Numbered from the stretch's first letter, positions 1 to 11,699 are shown. The stretch: 64,000 nucleotides of DNA from Aphrophora alni (GCA_963513935.1 OY740772.1:100459340-100523339), one strand, 5' to 3'. Numbers and translations are program-made. Notes: generated by a model not told the origin, from the letters alone.

Positions 1-149
1 CGTCTGACTGCCTGTGTATGTCGTTTTGTAGCGTTCTACATCCAAAAAAAATTTTTGAGCCATATCATGAGTTAAAAACATTTTATTTTCGATAGCTTAA
101 AATTTACGTGTAACTGACATAAGAAAAAAAACAACTCAAATTTACGAAT

Positions 150-665
150 CATCAAATCGATACAAACAATTTTGATCAAATTTTGCCTCTAATGACTTGA
201 TTAAAACGTATTGGTCACCATATTTACAATGTCAGTTAGTGAATTATCGTTAAAAAAAAATCACACTTGAATGTGTTTAAAATACGCAATTTCTCAAAAT
301 AGCTTCTATCTTTATAGTTAAAATTTTAGTAAAATGTGAAGATAATTACCCGAAATCGTGAACAAAATCGTATGTGAAAATATATGACCAGGAATAATTG
401 GCAAAAACCAAAATGAAATTTGTCTACCGTTGCTCGATTTCAATCAATAAGAATTTATACTGAGGACACGTTTATGGCACAAGTGAAGCAAGTTTAAAAC
501 CTATAAATATGTTCTCCCTGGCGGTGTATATGGTTCATGTTAATATTTTTACTGACAACTACCGAACTAACATTTTTGTGCCGAATTGTTTTGTTTGATT
601 AGTATTCCGATTATGAATGAGCGTGTGAGAAGATTTTGTGTGCAATGTTTTTGCACAGTTTATTG
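150..665 (+). repeat. Dispersed repeat family A, long copy
   Basis: This is the copy I use to define the orientation of family A. Landmarks in order are TTGATCAAATTTTG, then AAAACGTATTGGTCACC, then AATTTCTCAAAATAG, then a purine-rich stretch, then GGCACAAGTGAAGCAAG and ACTGACAACTACCGAAC, ending near a block rich in TTTTG. The same ordered landmarks return in about a dozen other places in the window on both strands, diverged by roughly a quarter or more by eye. No open frame runs through it. The order of words is seen directly. The family name and superfamily are unknown to me. Confidence 0.75.
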
Positions 666-1400
666 AGTTAAAGTTAGAAATGAGAATCAAAGTTAAGTAA
701 TTGTTTTGTATAACGCCGAGACAAAATAATAAAATAAGTAATACAAAATTTTACGTTGGAAAAATTATTGTTGTTAGTAACAATAAATTTGTTTATATTC
801 TGTTTACATGCCAACAAGTGAAAAATATAACGTAAAAATATTGTTTAAAGAAAAATGACAAAAAAAAATGAGAAGTTTTTTCGACTTTATTTCGTTATGG
901 TTTATTTATTTTTTTTTTAACTCCGTGAATAAATTAACTATACTGTTAACGAATGTGAAGAATTGATATTTAATTCATAAAATTTTAAGCGTGTAGGTTG
1001 CTTCAAGGTAAACACTCTTTGTCTCTTCAATTATTTTATAAAAAACTTTATTTTTCGCCATCATAGGTTTAAAATGAAAATGAAAATTTTATGCTTACAA
1101 CAAATATTGATCAAATCTATAATTTAATTGTATATTTCCATGTAAATTATGTTTAAATTAAATAAATTATACTGAAATAAAACTGCAATACAAATGTTAC
1201 ACTATCCAATATTATAAATAACAAATTATTGTCGACATTTTTTGTAATATCTGAATATCTGCCGCCATTTTAAAATTTTTCAATCAGTTTCTAGTTAATA
1301 AAGTAGTAAAACGGTTTTAAAAACACGTTCTAAGAACCAGATTTAAATGAAATAGGAAAACACTTTTTGAGCATTTACTAAACAGGCTCGAGGTACCATT
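666..1400. other. AT-rich stretch, nothing recognised
   Basis: Homopolymer-rich sequence with no open frame, repeat landmark or palindrome that I could support. Confidence 0.5.
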
Positions 1401-2210
1401 GATTAAGTATGCATAAGAATTTTGGGCAAGAACTTGGGCAATTTTACAGCGCTAAAAGGTAAATGTGAGGTAAGAATTTTATCAGATAAGCGATACTATG
1501 TGTAGGTTCACCTAACATCTGTGTTAATAGATACAGGGACAAGCTGATGGGTTGGTTCAAGAACTACATGTGAAGGTGATCTGGACACCGGGGTAATGTG
1601 TAATTGCAGGGAATAAAATGGCGGTCGAGTTATCAACGAGCGGAGTATTTACTAATTCTATAGGTCAAGAGCCCACACTGACAAACAGCTGTTATTATCA
1701 GAGAACAGGCGAGGAAGAAGTAAATAGGTACGTTAAGGGATATAATTGACTGTTGGAAGTCAAAGTTCTTTCAATGTACCTGAAATGGAAGGAGCACATG
1801 GCTCATAAGGCTAGGGAGGAAGGACGTAAGGGTGATGCCAAGTAAATGTATCTTTGTCCGTTGAATAGACATCTTTAGATGGTTGTACAGAAGGATAATC
1901 TCACGATGGATTGAAGGAAACAGCAGAGTATTTTGTGGCCTTCTGTGAAGGATACGGCAGGATAGGACATGAAATACATGTTGAATTAGAGGAGCTACGA
2001 GAGATTTGTCAAAAGGACAGGTAGGCTTGGGAAGTGGTCGTATTTAACTAGTATATTGTTAATTGGATGAGGTGATGCGTAGAGAGGGGACATGAAGCCT
2101 AACTATAGGTACGTATAGTCAGCCCCAATATAGAACTGAATTAATAGAGCGTTTACAACAGCCCACACTCTCACTCAGATCTGGTGATGAAAGATCTATG
2201 ATGGTCGTGG
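1400..2210 (+). other. GC-richer island, possible decayed retroelement
   Basis: Base composition is clearly richer in G and C than the flanks, and the plus strand is purine-rich, as in several other ORF relics here. A short frame near 1,522 reads VLIDTGTS before a stop, which resembles the DTG active-site word of a retroelement aspartyl protease. A second short frame near 1,930-2,022 is open for about 30 codons (contains CEGYGRIGHE). Neither is long enough to identify a family, and stops interrupt everything else. It may be a heavily decayed gag-pol or non-LTR ORF. The composition is seen; the identity is a guess. Confidence 0.25.
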
Positions 2211-2529
2211 ATATAGCTAAAGTTTCTAATTAAAATGCAAATAATGTAATTAACTATCCCGACAAAATATATGTATTACCTTTGTATTGAGTTCAATTAA
2301 ACTTGTGCAAATCATAAAGTGACTGAATTACATCGTTACAAACTCGAATCTATGTAACAGTTGTAAATATTTGGACTAAAGTTAAAGATAAATACAGTGA
2401 TTGAATTAGTTTGAAATAGGAAACCAAGCAATTAATGCAAAATCAGTGCACAATTTTTCTCATTCACATATCCCCAAAAGCATATAAAAACGAACCAAAT
2501 CTAATAGTCACAAAAAAATGTTATTTCTG

Positions 2530-3450
2530 TAGTTGTCAATCAAAACGTAATTATGAATGAAATTTTTGAAAAAAAAGTATTTATGTATTTAATTCCTAAT
2601 CTTGTTTCACTTGTCATAAAACTTCTTCAAGTGCAAGTCATTTTTCATGTCGTAATATACCATGTGTCCTAAAAGCCCCCCCTATTTTTTTTTTATTAAT
2701 GGAAGTAGACAGATTTGCTTTGGGGAAAGTTTAGATAACCAAAGAAGGAGTTTTTTTGAAGTATCAACATTTTCAACCCTTACCCCCAAAATGGGGCAGT
2801 TCTTATTTTTAAAAGGCCTTTAAAATGAGGTATTACTCAATAGGGGTTGCTATTTAAAATTCTTGATTTAACCCAAAACTACCCCGTTTTGAGGGTAAGG
2901 GTTGAAAATTTCGATACTCCTCCTTTAGTTATCTAAACTCTCCCCAAAGCAAATTTGTCTATTTCCATTAATAAAAAAATAATAGCGGGTGGGACTTTTA
3001 GGACACTTGGTATTTTACTTGTGATATCGCACGAAGGTTTCAGTTATTATTCTTTACATTTCACTAAAATTTGAACGAAATTGGTAGAGTTGATTTTGAA
3101 GAAAGAACTATTTTATAACAACGCCATGTCGGTGTTTTTGTTTGTTACTGATAACTTATGAATCGAAATTTTGGGTGATAATCAACCATTACGTTTTCTT
3201 TGAGTCTTTAAAGACTACTAGATTTTCGTAAAATATGATCTAAATTATTTGAGAAAATCTAAATTTTTTGAGTTCTTTAATGGCATCTGCCCCGAAATTT
3301 TAAGTTATGAACAAAACAGAAAAAAGTCCCGAAATATTACCATAATATGCTCATTTACCAAATTTTATAAAAAATTACCTGTTTGAGCTATACACATGTG
3401 ATATAAACAGAAAAACATTTGGACTCAAGGGACATCAAAACTGTTATATT
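2530..3450 (-). repeat. Family A copy split by a MITE insertion
   Basis: Read on the minus strand, 3,450 to 3,030 holds the 5-prime and middle landmarks of family A (AAAACGTAATGGTTG, AAATTTTAGTGAAATG). The piece from about 2,650 down to 2,530 resumes with the GACAAGTGAAACAAG block. The two halves are separated exactly by the long-TIR MITE at 2,660-3,010. Near 3,420 the copy also carries GGACTCAAGGGACATCAAAA, a word that flanks other family A copies at 4,600 and near 16,130 and 63,800. The family A copy therefore predates the MITE. Confidence 0.6.
2660..3010. mobile_element. Long-TIR MITE, 351 bp, TA target site
   Basis: The left end begins CCATGTGTCCTAAAAG after a TA, and the right end finishes GGACACTTGG before a TA. 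The two halves are near-perfect inverted repeats for most of their length; both arms include the inner words ACAGATTTGCTTTGGGG and AACCCTTACCCCC or their complements. A second, longer member lies at 47,200-47,972 and carries a transposase C-terminal fragment. TA duplication and these ends fit the mariner/Tc1 superfamily. No coding capacity is left in this copy. It is inserted inside a family A repeat. Confidence 0.8.
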
Positions 3451-3713
3451 CGCAAAAAACTAGACTGCAATTTGTCATATGAATATCTCCATTAAATTTA
3501 TATTTTAGAATTATTGCAATAGCATCAACATGTGGTTCAAAAAAGTTGTAATTGTGTGGCTTCAAGTTAAGAGGAATGTGTGTTAAATATTTAAAATTAA
3601 TTTTGACCGTGAATCAGTCACAGCAGCTTGTATAGTTTGTATGGTTTGTATGTAACTTTTGATAGTACATATACACATTTAAATTCATTGTTTATGTCTC
3701 CAGTTGCAATATA

Positions 3714-3947
3714 GTATGAAACTAAATACATAATGTGAGGTGCGATATTTTATGTTGTGATTTGTATGTATGTGTGTGTGTGCTTGTACTTTTTATTTTT
3801 GTTTGACGTGTGCTCACATGTGAGTAAACATTACACCTGAAGATGAGAACCTGTTCTCGAAACGCGTAGTGTAAACTACAACACAAGTTGCATAACGGAA
3901 ATCCAGGTATATATGTTTATATAGGTATACTATATTTAGTTTCATAC
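3714..3947 (+). mobile_element. Small TIR element carrying a hammerhead-like hairpin
   Basis: It begins GTATGAAACTAAATA and ends with the complement, TATTTAGTTTCATAC, giving inverted ends of about 15 bp. It splits the repeat at 3,480-4,085 whose intact partner lies at 4,980-5,365, which supports insertion. At 3,837-3,867 it holds CTGAAGATGAGAAC then CT then GTTCTCGAAACGCGT, a perfect six-base-pair stem placed between CTGAAGA and GAAAC. No protein is encoded. Confidence 0.5.
3837..3867 (+). other. Hammerhead-like hairpin motif
   Basis: CTGAAGA, one T, a perfect stem GAGAAC/GTTCTC with a two-base loop, then GAAACGCG. The words match the conserved CUGANGA and GAAA halves of a hammerhead core. 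The extra base before the stem and the lack of proven stems I and III keep this a resemblance only. This is the best-paired example of the motif in the window. Confidence 0.45.
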
Positions 3948-4189
3948 ATTTAAATTACTCTTTAATTAAAAAAGTAATAATCACTGATTTCAGTTTAACA
4001 TTCAACTAGTCATGAAGTAAAGTGACGTCATGAAATAAACGCTTACATAGTTATAGGGTACTAATTATTATTTTAAACTATTGTAAGATGAGTCAGAATA
4101 TGCATGCTGTACTTAAAGTTACCAGAAATTGGCAGTTAGATGACAGCCTATAATTTCTGAGATTCAACCCATACCATGTCAATGCACCA

Positions 4190-4645
4190 ACTCACTTAAC
4201 GGTAAGCATCATAGCCAAAATTATTAAATTGTTCTAAAAACTGCTTCCTCATTCAATCTTTTCTTCAGATATGTGGCACGACTTTTAGTTTTTTACCTAT
4301 AACTGATGGGCCAGCTTTCTAGAAGAAATGGCAACCAATACGTTTTGTCCTGGGTCTCTAGAAGGTACACTTGACCAAAATTTGATCAAAATCCTTATGG
4401 ATGATTTTGAAAATATTTCAAATTTTTAGTTTTTTTCTTTCTTAAGGTAGCTACCTCCAAATTTTGAGTTATAATAAAAGAAAAAATCGAGATTTGTCCC
4501 AAATATGTGCACTTACTAATTTGGATTAAAATACGTCAACGCGTTTGGACTGTGAAGCTTTTCAAAGAGACAGACAGAAATCATTCCAAAAACCTCTATT
4601 TGCACTCAATGGACCTCAAAATAGATACCTCCACAATAACGTCGA
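4190..4645 (-). repeat. Family A copy
   Basis: The minus strand carries TTGATCAAATTTTGGTC followed by AAAACGTATTGGTTGCC. The block nearest 4,645 contains GGACCTCAAAATAGATACC and AGACAGACAGAAAT, the outer flank seen beside other copies. The open frame at 4,545-4,736 falls inside this repeat and is not a gene. Confidence 0.6.
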
Positions 4646-4979
4646 TATCACTTTTGTTGGCCCATCGTTGGCCCATCGACTAGGGTCCCTTTGCCACACC
4701 TCTACTCTCTATATTATGTGCACTCTTAAAGGTTAAATAACTTTTAAAAGATATGGGTAAAGTTGTAGCATCATTTTAATTGATTAATCAACATTTTTCC
4801 AGTTAAAAATATGTTTCTATCATCGTTTATTGAACTACGCCCGAGATCTTCCAGGTGGTTTTCACTTACCTAACTTTTGAAATTTGAAAAGGTCTGAGCT
4901 AAATTTCATTTTGTAAGACAGTTAGTAGTGAAATAATTAATTTTGAAAAATTACTTTGTATCTATAATTTAATTAGTGA

Positions 4980-5365
4980 ATTTCGATAGACGATCTAAGT
5001 ACGTAGTGTAGTGCATGGAATTGAATTATCTATCACTTTTGAGAAGAATATGATGTTTCATTGATATTGCAATTTGTGCTGCTAGATTTTACACAAAGCT
5101 CAACTTCGAATGTGTGTGAATCGGTTGCACCAGCTCATATAGTTTCTATGCTAGTTTTGATAGTATACGAGTATATACACATTTTAATTACTATCCTCAT
5201 TTACCTCAGTTTCACATTCAACTGTGAACTAAATAATATTTACGTATTCAGGTATACTTAGCGAGTATATACCTGTGTGTATGTGTTTAAGTCAAGTGAC
5301 GTCATTAGTTCCAGTAAACAAATTTGAACTGATAAACGTTTACACAATTAAAGGGTATTAAGGCT
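4980..5365 (+). repeat. Dispersed repeat, copy 2 (uninterrupted)
   Basis: Same ordered blocks as 3,480-4,085: CAGCTCATATAGTTTCTATG, TTTGATAGTATACGAG, CAGTTTCACATTCAACTG, AAGTGACGTCATTAG, AAACGTTTACACAATT. It lacks the TIR insertion present in copy 1. Confidence 0.5.
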
Positions 5366-5889
5366 TTCGGTTACCTAATTGCTTAACCGCTAGAGGAACA
5401 AGTTTTTCAAGAAATAATTAGGTAATTAGTAGACAATACATCCTAGAGTTTCCAACACAAAGACGACAACTTTAGTTGAAATTACCGTGTATTAAGTTCA
5501 ACTTTGTGAGAGAAATATTAACACTTTTGTCTCCTTCTTTGAACATTTATGAATATTTGTAGTGAATTTGATTTTTATTGATGTCAAAGATTATAAGTTT
5601 GTATTTGAAATACTAATCCGCGTGTAGTTTGGTTATAATACCTGCTATTTTTTTGAAGGATACACAATATCACATACGTGGAATAAAAACTTATGTGATG
5701 GGTCGATTTTTTGCGAATATATCCGTTTTGTTAATAATAGTAGTTTTGAACACTGAGTTCAAATAGTAGTTTTGTTAATACTTCTGTTTGTCGTTTGTAC
5801 TAATGTATTAACCGAATTTAATGTGTAAATACTCTAGGTTATATTTCAGAGATTTTTAGTTTATTAAAAAAAATAATTCTGTTAAAAGA
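5366..5889. other. No feature seen
   Basis: AT-rich sequence without a supportable gene or repeat. Confidence 0.4.
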
Positions 5890-6300
5890 ACATAAAACAG
5901 ATAATTAAGATTGGTCTCAGGATATTGATCAAATTTTACTCAAGTATAGCCTCTAAATACTCAAACAAAACGTATTGGTCTCCAGCTCTTCAAAAAATGC
6001 AGGTTTGTAAGTTATCTGTGAAATAATAATCGACCATGGGTCTGTAAATAACGTAATTTCTCAAAATCGGCTAAAACCATTTTTTTGAAATTTTATTACA
6101 ATATAAAGATTATTAACCTATATTTGTGTGTAAAGTTAAAAGTAAACAACAATTATGGTTTCGAAATAACTTTAAAAAACAAATGAACTTCGACCTTCAT
6201 CATTCAAAGTTCGATTTTTATCAAATATGATTTACCCTGAGAATGTGTTTATGGCATAAGCGAAGCAAGTCTATTATTTAAATATTAGATAAGGGAACAT
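5890..6300 (+). repeat. Family A copy
   Basis: Contains TTGATCAAATTTTACTCAAG, AAAACGTATTGGTCTCC, AATTTCTCAAAATCGGC and, at the end, GGCATAAGCGAAGCAAG in the defining order. Confidence 0.7.
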
Positions 6301-7112
6301 TTAATAAAGGTGCGTTATTGTTTAATACATTCCTAGTAGAAGTAAAGTCACTGATGTACTCAATTTAAAATGGAGTTGAAGAAGATTTTATACAAAGTTG
6401 TCTTTACTCCATAAGTGAATTTTAATAGTTCTTTCTATTGACGTAATTAATTTGAATTAAATATATCTTTAACTTCACTTTGTTTCGCTATGTCTATGTG
6501 TGTTATATTTGACCACTGTAATATAACCATTAGTAGTAATATTGAGGTTTGTTTTACAATTGTAATTAGTCTACAACAAACAAATATCCATTGATCTATT
6601 TTCACTTTATTATTGACGATTAGTTTAGGTTTGTTTTTATTTGGTTTTGTTGATAGGTGACTGTGACGGTTTATGTTTGCACCATTTATTAACGCTCTTT
6701 GTTTCGTCTCACTAATAAAAATAAAATATCGCTTCGCTATAAGTCCAATTTGAATTTACGACTTATCCCTGGCTTCCCTCTTCTGGAGTTTTAAGTTGAA
6801 AAACGTGGGATCATTGAAACATCCCTAGACTATAAACAACGTTACCGTAAATTGTGTTTAGCTATTCGAAATGTTAAAACAAGTAAATGGATAGTGGCTG
6901 ACCTTTTCTCCATCCACTGATTCATATTAAACATTTTAAGTAATACTTTATACCAAAAGTAAAATCATTTAAGTTAGAATTGAATATATGAAAACTCCAT
7001 TTATTTGAAAAATATGTATGTATCAAAGGAAAGTTTCTATATGCAAATTAAGTCTGATACTAGACTTTGGTTTGAGACTTCCCTTGGGAATATGTTACAT
7101 TATTCAGTTTTC

Positions 7113-7118
<6 letters not shown>
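6301..7118. other. No feature seen
   Basis: AT-rich sequence with no supported coding region. Confidence 0.4.

Positions 7119-7163
<45 letters not shown>
7119..7163. repeat. (TA)n microsatellite
   Basis: About 22 uninterrupted TA units. A run of isoleucine and tyrosine codons through it makes a spurious open frame at 7,018-7,260. Confidence 0.95.
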
Positions 7164-7167
<4 letters not shown>

Positions 7168-7284
7168 CTGAGCATTTTTACATTTTTATACATATATACT
7201 AGTATTTTACATCCTGTCCTTCGGCATGATAACTGCTATGTCAGTTTTGTCTCAATTTAATGAACACAAATCTGTTTTTGTTTT

Positions 7285-7415
7285 GAAGTTATTTAATTAA
7301 GATGTATTGTTCATATTATTGATATGGTTTAATCAGACATGTGCTATAATTTGTGTATTGAAAAACTAATACATGACGTTTCGAAAGTGTAAATCAACTC
7401 CCGTTAACACGTGGT
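7285..7415 (-). repeat. Family E fragment with TTTCGAAACGTCATG word
   Basis: On the minus strand, GAGTTGATTTACACTTTCG and GAAACGTCATGTATTAG are followed by a block with ATTAAACCATATCAATAATA. The same two blocks, in order, occur at 31,395-31,520, and the second block occurs at 8,835-8,915 and 44,420-44,520. Confidence 0.5.
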
Positions 7416-8834
7416 AAAGCTATGTTTTTGTCTTAGTTTTTTTACGCAGTCCTAGCTTATTCTAGGTTTCTTAGAGAATTGATTTAATAAACCCCTACGA
7501 TAAGAAATAGTCTTCCCTTCATACTACACAAAACTCAGCCAATCGGGCGCCTGCTTCTCAGAAGATACAACCCGTCTAGTAATCCCCTCCTTTTAGCTGG
7601 ACACAAATCTAGTAAAATCAAGTCTTACCTGATCAAATCGTACAGCTAGAAACTAAGACTTCATTCTATAGACATGTGAAATCGAGTGTGAGATAATTTA
7701 GTGTCGTTTCTCGTGCCAAAGTTAAAATAATAAAATAAGAAAAACTAAACAAATGCATATCTAAAAACACTAAACGCATAAACACGCGGTCAGTTTTAAG
7801 TTTCACACACATACAATATTTACATCTACGAGTAGGTCAACTGTGGTCTCTCTCTATCTGCAAACTTACGAGTTCATCTGGTCCCAGATACGAGTTAAAC
7901 ATCAGCATAACTTAATTGGAAATTAAATCAAACCTTTAAGATTCATCACCCGTGTTATAAACTCAAATCTCATCTATAAAAATTGTAATAAACTGATGGT
8001 ATGTAGATTAAGAATGTCCATGTTCTTCGTTGACTTGTTTAAAACATTATAATTATAAAGAGAACCAACTGCTATGTAAATAAATAGTCAAATTGCAATG
8101 AAAATTATTGGGAGAAGACTGCAATTATTTGTACCTCACAGACCCACAACGGTATCAAAATTAGAAATTTCTTTAATTAAAACAAATGAAAATTATAAAA
8201 TAATAACTTGATTGAATATCTTTATATTTATGAATTTTATTCTTTGATATTTAGGATAAATTAATACAAGTCAATTGTTTAGATAAATTGTAAAGGTCAT
8301 ATATGGGTATGTATATTCTAAACAAAGTAAGATGTGTTATAATAAAATCTGGTTTTTAGGAAACCAGAATAATTATTAGAATTATTCTAATCATGTTATT
8401 ATGAACATATGTCTGTTAAACTGTAAAGAACAATTCTACTCTATTGTTTCAGCGAGTTTTCCAAGCTTGGTAAGTTCACTTAATTATCTATTTTGCTTAA
8501 AGTTTTTTTTTATGTTATCCTGTACTACTTAAATATTAAATTCAAGACTACGGACCATAAATAGATTCTTAAATTTGTTTTAGTTATACACCAGCAGAGT
8601 ATGTTACAAGTTTTAAATTAATTTATTGATTTTAACACTTATACATTTTTTTACCAAGCTAGTATTATTAGTTAAATAATTATTTTAAGTGAAAAATGTA
8701 CAACATATTATTTCAATTCCAAGTTTATTTCGTTTATTTTTCACTTGTAATAATTATTTGATTTAGTTTTAGTTTCAAACATAGCCCTAGGCTACAGTCT
8801 ATGTTGTTGTTTTTACCTGCATCCTGTAAGTTTA
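7416..8834. other. No feature seen
   Basis: AT-rich; no coding frame or repeat that I can support. Confidence 0.4.
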
Positions 8835-8915
8835 TCACTTGATAAAGGCAGATCATTTTTATGTATACCGATGATGGTAAATATTCGATTAAACCATATA
8901 ATAACAAATATGTTA
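8835..8915 (+). repeat. Family E fragment
   Basis: TCACTTGATAAAGGCAGATC followed by GATGATGGTAAATATTCGAT and TTAAACCATATAATAA, matching the distal block of the copies at 7.3, 31.4 and 44.4 kb. Confidence 0.4.
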
Positions 8916-9027
8916 GTTATGATTCTTAAATATTTTATTTTTACTTCGTAACACATACTTAATATAGAGAAGTAACGTGATTGAATCAAAAGAAATGTTA
9001 CCGAAATAGTTGGCAAATACAAAATTT

Positions 9028-9454
9028 AATATAATAAGTAATACATTATTTATATTACCTTTATAGTTCCGTCATGTGACTTTGCGTTTGTCTTAAGTAC
9101 AAAGACGCGTTTCGGAGTCGTAGCTCCATCTTCAGTAATTTCACCCCGTAGAGGTCGTTAAAACATTAAACATAAGAAAAACATTAACACTATACACACA
9201 AATAAATATATTCGCGAACCATGATACCGTGCGCATGTAAGAAAATGTTAAAATCAACGTATACATGTATTTATTTATTTGTGTGTATAGTGTTAATGTT
9301 TTTGTTATGTTTAATGTTTTAACGACCTCTACGGGGTGAAATTACTGAAGATGGAGCTACGACTCCGAAACGCGTCTTTGTAATTAAGACAAACGCAAAG
9401 TCACATGACGGAACTATAAAGGTAATATAAATAATTTATTACTCATTATATTAT
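9028..9454. mobile_element. Fold-back element, arms of about 183 bp
   Basis: Positions 9,028-9,210 and 9,269-9,454 are near-perfect inverted repeats separated by a 58-bp spacer. Each arm carries one hammerhead-like motif, at 9,104-9,135 on the minus strand and 9,345-9,376 on the plus strand: CTGAAGATGGAG, a short loop, CTCCGAAACGCGTC. The arms differ at only a few bases and small indels, so the structure is either young or maintained by conversion. There is no coding capacity. It could be a head-to-head pair of Penelope-like termini or a true fold-back transposon. Confidence 0.8.
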
Positions 9455-9504
9455 ACAAAGTGACTTGGACACCAAACAATGAACACAAAATTTAATCTTA
9501 ACAG

Positions 9505-9740
9505 CCTTCATTTAAAGCTCTAGTTTAATCAAATACGATTTAAGTCGAAGTTGTGTTTATGGCAAAACAAACAAGTTTAAGCCCTTTTTTAAATATTTAT
9601 TTTGTTCATTTCCACTTTTTGGTTGACAACTACCGAATTGACATTTTTGGTGACGATCTGTTTTGGTCCTTTTTCATTCGGTTTCGTGTTATGGATGAGT
9701 GAGAAATTTTATGCAATGTTTTTGGATATTAATTATTGCC
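9505..9740 (+). repeat. Family A fragment (3-prime part)
   Basis: Contains GGCAAAACAAACAAG, TTGACAACTACCGAATTGAC and TTTTATGCAATGTTTTT, the distal landmarks of family A. Confidence 0.6.
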
Positions 9741-10199
9741 AGTATCCGAAGTATAAAAATTTGACTTCTGTTTTTTGACTGATCTTTACGTTTCATGACT
9801 TAAAAAACCGAAAATGGTTTTTTTTAACAAGCCTTGCCTTCATCGTCGTTGTCGTTTGTACGTAGCACCATAGCGGCCAAAAACATTACGTTGTACCCAT
9901 GACATTGGGATAGATAACTATAGTGTGCTCATGTTTAGAATTTTACTTGATGATGGATATAAATATTCTTGAATTTTGTATCTTCAGATATGTACAAACT
10001 CAGAAAAATGATCAAATATGATGATATAAAGAAAAAACACAACTCTAACTCTATTATAATTTTATGTTTAAAATTACCTTTTAAATAATAAACTATTAAT
10101 TGAATAAAATAATAAGTGTACATATAAAACTGCATTTTAGATCTAACAAAGCTTATATTTCAATTTCATACACTTCAGATTTAAAAAATTACTTAGAAA
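9741..10199. other. No gene; weak repeat words
   Basis: Near 9,840 the sequence TCGTCGTTGTCGTTTGTACG resembles words near 59,970 and 61,690. Otherwise it is plain AT-rich DNA. Confidence 0.3.
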
Positions 10200-10203
10200 T
10201 AAT

Positions 10204-10260
10204 ACGTTTATTAACTCAAACGGGTTTCAACGACGATGTCGTCATCATCATTAATGCATA
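10204..10260 (-). repeat. Solo arm of the 45.1-kb fold-back family
   Basis: The minus strand reads through ATGATGATGACGACATCGTC and GTTGAAACCCGTTTGAG into AATAAACGTATT, the same order as each arm of the palindrome at 45,121-45,285 (there GTTGAAACGCGTTTGAT). No partner arm is found nearby. Confidence 0.5.
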
Positions 10261-10360
10261 AGATACAAAATCAAACTATAATGTTATATTAACTTGTTAT
10301 ATATAAAGTTTTTTTTACTTTAATGTAATAGCAGATATTTCTTGTTGAAACTCCATATTC

Positions 10361-10421
10361 AAGGATAAAATAAAGCAAAAGCTTATATTTGAAACTTTAA
10401 GCTTTTGCTTTATTTTACCTT
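10361..10421. repeat. Perfect-stem hairpin
   Basis: AAGGATAAAATAAAGCAAAA with GCTT, and its near-exact complement at 10,399-10,421, flank a 14-base loop. The stem is about 23 bp with one mismatch. It could be a short fold-back or an old hairpin RNA; nothing shows expression. Confidence 0.7.
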
Positions 10422-10435
10422 ATATATAATGTTGT

Positions 10436-10690
10436 TTAAAGTCGAAAAACCTCTCGCTCATCATCGGCATTAGAAGAAAGGAAAAAAAGAACATACAATA
10501 AATACCCCTAGCAATAAAATACTCTAATATTTGATTGTCGGAAAAGAACAATATTTCCTTAAAAAAAGTTCTGATAAGAAGGATGAAAAGGGGGGGATAT
10601 TAAACCGAGACTACATGAATGAAGGCGTAGATCCAGCTTGGATACCTTGGGTTTGCCGAGTCTGTACTCATTATAGTGAGGCCTTGAAGA
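10436..10690 (+). repeat. Family B copy
   Basis: Begins AAAAACCTCTCGCTCATCAT, passes through AATACTCTAAT, and ends with GATCCAGCTTGGATACC and a partly palindromic ACTCATTATAGTGAG. The same layout occurs at 18,780-19,015 and, on the minus strand, at 23,958, 25,895 and 60,655. Confidence 0.6.
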
Positions 10691-11699
10691 CTTATTATTG
10701 GTGAGCTATTGTTTTTAAAGTTTTATTTTAATTTAAATGATTTATCTTTTATAAATTATACTAGCTGATTGCCTCAGTTTCATTTACGGATATTTGAGAT
10801 AGTTTTATAAAGAAATATTTTTTGTAGCACAACCCTAATGGTGGTGTTACAGAGAAAAATTATACCCAGATACAACAACACACCAATTTTGATCAAAATT
10901 TACCCATAAATAAAGGAAGATATGATACTTATTTTATGGGTAAAAACACCCTTGGAGTGGAACATTTTCAAAACCCTTTCTTAGTACGCCTGTGCAAACC
11001 TACCCCAAACCATGTTAAAAAATTCATAACTCTAGACTTCTTGGATTCAGAGATTTCGTGATCTGTCAGTGGGTTTTGACTTTTATATATAGATCAAATA
11101 TTTTATTTTTTTAACTGTATTTATAATTTTTAATTGATAATTCAACTACATAAAATCTCTACTTATTTGTTCAACAATAACATTATCAATTTAATTTCGT
11201 CATGAATTAAAAAAACATTATTGCTTTCAGATTATTAAACCTTAAAAGTTAGTTACAGTTACATTTAATAAAACGTAATTTTGAATATATTGATCTATAT
11301 CCTAATAATTTATTATAAACTGAGAAATATTATAATTTTTAGTGTAAATTAACATAGAAACAGCCTATAACACTAACATCTAGTACAACAGAATATTTTT
11401 GTAATGAAAAATTAGAAAATATTGTGTGAATATATTTAAACATAGTACATAGTATATTTACACTTTAGTATCATACAAGACAAAAATATAACAAATGTTT
11501 ATATAACTAGACAACGTGTTTTTCTGTAGCTAATAAAATTTCGTGTTTAGTTAAATGTATGATCATAGTTATTATCACTCTAAAACCTGAATGATACTTA
11601 GTTTTTGACAAGTCGTCGAGAAGCAAATAAAGTATTCTTTGAGGAAAATTATGTTCACTTTCATTAAGTGTTTCTTTGATGAGGGTTGCAGTAACGACT
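10691..11699. other. AT-rich; no feature seen
   Basis: Probably intergenic or downstream of the minus-strand exon at 11,790. Two lone landmarks of family A (TTGATCAAAATTTACCC near 10,890) are too isolated to call a copy. Confidence 0.4.

Larger units (their letters stand above)
3480..4085 (+). repeat. Dispersed repeat, copy 1, holding an insertion
   Basis: Blocks at 3,600-3,705 (CAGCTTGTATAGTTTGTATG, TGATAGTACATATACACA) and 3,960-4,080 (CAGTTTAACATTCAACT, AAGTGACGTCATGA, AACGCTTACATAG) match, in the same order, blocks at 5,100-5,360. The copy is interrupted between 3,714 and 3,947 by a small TIR element. The family is not recognised. Confidence 0.5.

Noticed and set aside
7018..7260. 80-codon frame through a TA tract
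   Set aside because: The frame is held open by TA repeats giving only I and Y codons.
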